Positions 32,401 through 34,193 of a stretch of DNA of 34,193 nucleotides are shown piece after piece; the stretch's first letter is position 1, and the number at the start of each line of letters is the position of its first letter. Origin of the DNA: Methanobacteriota archaeon (GTDB lineage: Archaea > Thermoplasmatota > Poseidoniia > Poseidoniales > Poseidoniaceae); the NCBI GenBank assembly GCA_018666575.1, contig JABIYX010000096.1, forward strand, positions 1-34,193. Direction: 5' to 3'. The position numbers and the translations under genes are program-made. Under the pieces are notes generated by a model. The model ran no database searches. It saw only the letters and a program-made list of their open reading frames with translations, and had not been told where the DNA came from.

Positions 32401-34193
32401 CACGAGCATTGGAAGGCGATGGTACTTGATCGAGTGGTATCTTTAGAAGCGCAGTCGATTGATAACCGCTGCCGAGTTCTCCTACCTTCATTGAAGTGGA
32501 TGTCGAGTGGTTTTGTTGCCCTTCTATGCCGCCTTCAGCCAACCATGTGTCAATGAAATGTGGAAGGCCTAAATCTGGCATTGCTTCCTCATGTCGAATC
32601 TCAACTGCTGCACTGGTCGATGAAAGGTTCCATGTTGTAATCGACGGGATGTTGAAATGGAAGGTTTGTGACCAATTTCCAAGTTGATTTGTTGTAGAAA
32701 TTGTTCGTACACGCCAGTACCATGTTTCGCCAACTGTCAAATCGTTTTGAGGAGTAAATGTCTTAGCACTCATATCGAAACCAGAATTCGACCATGAGGT
32801 CTCTATGCTCATTTCGTTGCTGTCAAAGGTTTCTGTTGTATCGGTCTGGACCGCATATCCGCCAACGCTAATTCCGCTGGAATGTGTCCAAGAGAGCATT
32901 GGTTGAAGCACTGGTTCAGGGTTGATTCCGGGTTGAATACTCCAAGAACCATTCAATGGAGTTACTGGAACTGGTTCAATTGGTATTGCGTTCGAACCAG
33001 GAACATAGACGAAACTAAGTTCTGGACGTTTTGCATCAACTGCACTTCCAGTGTGGAAAAGAGCATCTCGAATTTGACCAGAACCAGCTCCAAGAATACC
33101 GAGAATAAAGTCTGCAGAGTGGTTGTTTCTCATGGCATTTTGCATTGCAAGTGTAACGTTCCAATTAACAGATGAACTGGAGGTGTACCCGCTGCCAATT
33201 GTTACTGAATCGAGCAATGAGGTCCGCTCAGAGCCCTTTGCCCCAACCATGCCCCATGCGTTTGTTCCGTCATATGTTGCCCATGTAGCGTCGTCTTCAG
33301 TCCAATTGTGTTGGTTGCTTTCCCAAGCACCGACAACAGGGGAGCCAGATGGGGAGTCGCTGAGATGGACTTCTAGACTCGCAGATTCTACAGCGTAGCC
33401 GGTTGGTAGGAAAGTGCTTGAAAGATCACATCCGAACAAAATTGTTGTTTCGGAAGGAATCGTATTGTACGAAACTTGGAGTTCAGATTCCTGCCCATAG
33501 TTTGATGTTGGCATACCAGAATCAATGTATGTATCAGAACAAGCAGGGTGGAGCCCATCGGAACTTGCATTGCCTTGTTTGAGTCTGAACTCATACCGAT
33601 CGCCACCAAGCCATGTCGAATTCATGTTACTGATCAGGAATGTCGAATACGACCAATCACCATGTCTTCCGTCAGAATCAATGTGAAGCATTCTCCAATT
33701 GTACATGTGCCCTTCTTCAAGGCTGTCAGATCCTGTAAAAGAGAAGTCTCCATCACTTGGCAAGAAATCCGAATCGACACGAGTGTCTACGTATACCACT
33801 CGATCATGGAATTGACCGTCTGTTGACAATTCAAAAATCATATCATATGAACTGGATGTAGTAGCCGACCACGTTAATGAAGGAGTCGTATTTCCTGTAA
33901 AGTTGTGACCTGTTTGATTCCACAGGGTTTCTCCATCGTATGGAGAAGTTAGAGAAGGTGCAACGGTGACTGGTGTACCCCATTCATATTTGATGTACAG
34001 ATATGGTTTTTCTGATTCAGTTGTTGCATCGGAAGAATGGAAAGTTACGGAATCAATTCCTGCATTTGCAGAGTAATCTCCATTTTCTGAGCGTGTTGTT
34101 ATTGCAAAGTCGATTACACCCGTGTTTCCATCGTCCAGGTGTTGTTGTAGTTCAGAAGTTAAATCAAACGAAAAATCATCACTGATCTGAGAA
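26471..34193 (-). CDS. Giant adhesin-like membrane protein with DNRLRE-like, FN3-like and Ig-like repeats (5'-partial)
   Basis: The track stops at 33841, but the frame is open to the window edge, giving at least 2573 residues; signal peptide and start lie outside. The N-terminal two thirds alternate FN3-like modules (pattern P-x-L-S-W...WYWRVR) with about six DNRLRE/CBM96-like domains, each ending in RPxLxLxY-like strands (RPELSFVYV, RPWLNLTW, RPSLNLTY, RPVLRVDY, RPLMQMNY). The C-terminal third has Big-type Ig repeats (ADETLQLTADVVDQFGNVV, LTADETLQVKAKATDAKGN). One TM helix (VGAVLIGLIAVVLLVLLVMAL), an acidic DDDYDEDEED stretch, four GPSGPAPG repeats and a Trp-rich C-terminal module (GTEWAQNEDETWYYREPGQTDWVVWED) follow. 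Probably binds polysaccharide or particles. Head of an operon with the Ig-like protein. Confidence 0.88.
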   Translation of the reverse strand, partial: SQISDDFSFDLTSELQQHLDDGNTGVIDFAITTRSENGDYSANAGIDSVTFHSSDATTESEKPYLYIKYEWGTPVTVAPSLTSPYDGETLWNQTGHNFTGNTTPSLTWSATTSSSYDMIFELSTDGQFHDRVVYVDTRVDSDFLPSDGDFSFTGSDSLEEGHMYNWRMLHIDSDGRHGDWSYSTFLISNMNSTWLGGDRYEFRLKQGNASSDGLHPACSDTYIDSGMPTSNYGQESELQVSYNTIPSETTILFGCDLSSTFLPTGYAVESASLEVHLSDSPSGSPVVGAWESNQHNWTEDDATWATYDGTNAWGMVGAKGSERTSLLDSVTIGSGYTSSSSVNWNVTLAMQNAMRNNHSADFILGILGAGSGQIRDALFHTGSAVDAKRPELSFVYVPGSNAIPIEPVPVTPLNGSWSIQPGINPEPVLQPMLSWTHSSGISVGGYAVQTDTTETFDSNEMSIETSWSNSGFDMSAKTFTPQNDLTVGETWYWRVRTISTTNQLGNWSQTFHFNIPSITTWNLSSTSAAVEIRHEEAMPDLGLPHFIDTWLAEGGIEGQQNHSTSTSMKVGELGSGYQSTALLKIPLDQVPSPSNARVTNAELNLWALVGSDTNTEIAVRPVLQSWTTDLNNSTYDGTNSWTLDGGRSIGNDVGQLSDLSTSASADWMDWDVTELVQAALANGDSYLSIALMTSDSSDSLITFASTEGLATQRPWLNLTWSAGTSSIPTVAGANALPTDGDMAWNFSTHVAEPETRPVLSWTHSNSANIDDWKVFLQNDASDIMEGFTTYDSRVDSSMFDLQSLTFQPSNDLDTNQSIRWFVQPVNNSMLGPRSTSSVFHIPHDIGQEINSTWGYLNISEGGFLPSLNEPSGFIQDIGLDSGSPNYDLSGDSVLSIGRSSFTTSTSARSSVLFSIDISKLPLGNSVEVMSAELYLTTESGSYGEVWASQSKVLTSFDGNANWNNATSSTTWNAPGAYHSSDTSVPMNGAGLIDSDDSSVFGNITEVIQQALAQGVNTIHILVQPEENFSSVDGRIDFFSSDEASTSLRPSLNLTYRSTNPYVASTPTNLLPVDSSTLWNMSAPRPTGVDHVNHSWTPPSSNETGFQICSASDARMIYDLACVLSTDATSLSESNLTWDPSTTTLTNTNATSGDEWQYWRVLSYQLIEDYYRIGEYSQVNKYRIPDAQGYDDGLGNHTVILSSGSIFTSTGLLPAAPDAYTSSSSFNTNYGSSASLLLGSGTSGDHEVYIEYDLSQMPWPSAITPTSVMLRMYRTQVTGVSPLTVSAHACSTFNEGFVTALQTPTCNATEITRSTLPVTPPNGWLEWDITSLAQSNIANGNLSMTIKLAAAGTASSLHSFHSGESSSTTLRPVLRVDYVDNVAGVIPPAQPVLLSPADGTVLYNTTTTLLESLDKPTLSWNAVTGATGYIVTIRNSSGQYNFKSGISSQITGTNFVFGSSLSPGSTFEWWVQAVNGSIPGPSSSRWIVGIGDPTTQDNFDHTWTYEFQTGNEIQEMAHTNVEDASVYSGTADANLDGDSSIIGIDSGQDEYRMLVSTDFGQIPFNPNMNVHSVDLSLYLTDLDFGAGATGMTLSVHKVLTSGWGETSVTWNGTGSANWGAPGLQPGVDYDSTPLDTFYVSNSQATNQWLQMSLGHRSLFIDGTHGWVIIATVNQGWMTVEFADNSDSTSSTRPLMQMNYTDIDSVTISPTATTTDADTSVTFSASTFDYNSLVATVPIVWSASSGQIDTSTGVYTPSTSGVHTITACFGVICADETVTVTPGAPVNLVVTPLTATITADETLQLTADVVDQFGNVVPGESISFTPSNGSMTGTFGDEFQPYSVGGQTVSITWTTITVIVNVQVELGAPSSIVLTGCEGVTPAGTECEITTTLYDQFGNTIPLAQAGALTYSVTDGLFSEATSMYFADNVGTWQFSLTSGIGLSDSLTITTGHGAMDSLEIIPSAWDLTADEIIFMNTTRIDIQGNRLPVSLPLANWTFVSDGAVNVTFNHPVQWIPTGLGGRVITAQYESISASITVNVTKGAMTGMALIVESTDANDQSYSLTADETLQVKAKATDAKGNRWTIDVNWSIAHPSWTDQSVLLYTLSDETEFMPQLASEIPYMIYAEYTFEGVVFSESVSATVTEGILQIFTMNSITSTGDSGTSYNISADHYVDFSVSLSDGDLNALDSSRLTWLFEDLNSGSVIDMTSTFEADAYHWEATTVGSYRITGYVVNADGFNYSKQVDISVYHGIAVSLDHALDTLSEDAGESIDIVITGTDDDGNTFAQDVEWTEDGTTSSRIVPRADIGAYTYQASVAGEHVMVYSTPTATNTFELLIQPQMVVAYLDVVLSATTVDQQASIDVTVEAKDMFYNPIPVPSSARVDSTGRGTVKELGPGQWRVTTLDSGPQTITVTAGQVSEDVEIEVTGTLGGFFAAGGALYYVGAVLIGLIAVVLLVLLVMALRSGRGDGDWDDDYDEDEEDSTPTARGPSGPAPGKGPSGPAPGTGPSGPAPGTGPSGPAPSNPPQEAEEKEDTSWMVEHRVDDDGTEWAQNEDETWYYREPGQTDWVVWED
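26631..26733 (-). repeat. Four 27-bp tandem repeats encoding GPSGPAPG(T/K)
   Basis: Four imperfect 27-bp units lie inside the giant membrane protein gene, encoding a Gly/Pro-rich collagen-like spacer between the acidic juxtamembrane stretch and the C-terminal Trp-rich module. Units differ at third codon positions and at one Thr/Lys codon, so they are old enough to have diverged but could still change copy number. Confidence 0.8.

Noticed and set aside
31827-32429. 200-residue plus-strand ORF
   Set aside because: Antisense shadow of the giant repeat protein; composition follows the opposite strand and no start signal is visible.

Overview
The window looks like a chromosomal segment of a planktonic marine archaeon, most plausibly Marine Group II (Candidatus Poseidoniales). 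This rests on an archaeal-type AspRS and TrmI, A/T-rich TATA elements placed about 26 nt before start codons (leaderless transcription), AGGTGA-type Shine-Dalgarno sites inside operons, and very large type I membrane proteins with an acidic juxtamembrane tail. The lineage is an inference; no rRNA is present. I saw no tRNA, rRNA, IS element, integrase or CRISPR array, and no intergenic gap exceeds about 150 bases.

Left part (1-9.8 kb). A truncated secreted protein runs off the left edge and is divergent from trmI. trmI converges with a 1329-residue surface protein that carries an SGNH-hydrolase domain in an Ig-like stalk and a cytosolic zinc ribbon. Bacterial-type metK lies upstream of it and is divergent from aspS. 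The aspS operon continues with an arylformamidase-like alpha/beta hydrolase, an SDR lacking the usual Tyr/Lys pair, and a small DUF6356-like membrane protein.

Middle part (9.8-20 kb), almost all on the minus strand. An APC amino-acid permease carries a C-terminal EF-hand module. Upstream of it is a set matching the 2-aminophenol meta-cleavage pathway: amnB (catalytic dioxygenase subunit), amnA fused in frame to a RidA/2-aminomuconate-deaminase domain, and an AmnC/ALDH8A1-type semialdehyde dehydrogenase. The dehydrogenase gene is in a tightly overlapping operon with an LLM flavin monooxygenase, an asparaginase-II-family protein and panB. An unknown five-TM protein separates the two minus-strand blocks. 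I consider this cluster the best candidate for an undescribed archaeal catabolic system. A TPR protein follows.

Right part (20-34 kb). A membrane-anchored protein strikingly like animal DNase I (all core catalytic residues and the structural Cys pair) is followed 12 nt later by a short galactokinase. Converging on them is a minus-strand operon: a giant adhesin-like protein (at least 2573 residues, running off the right edge; DNRLRE-like and FN3-like modules, then Ig-like repeats), an 863-residue Ig-like membrane protein, and a GH1 glycosidase fused to a sugar-1-phosphate nucleotidyltransferase. Together these suggest capture and breakdown of extracellular polymers: surface binding proteins, nuclease, glycosidase, sugar kinase and nucleotide-sugar synthesis. 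That functional link is inference from co-location.
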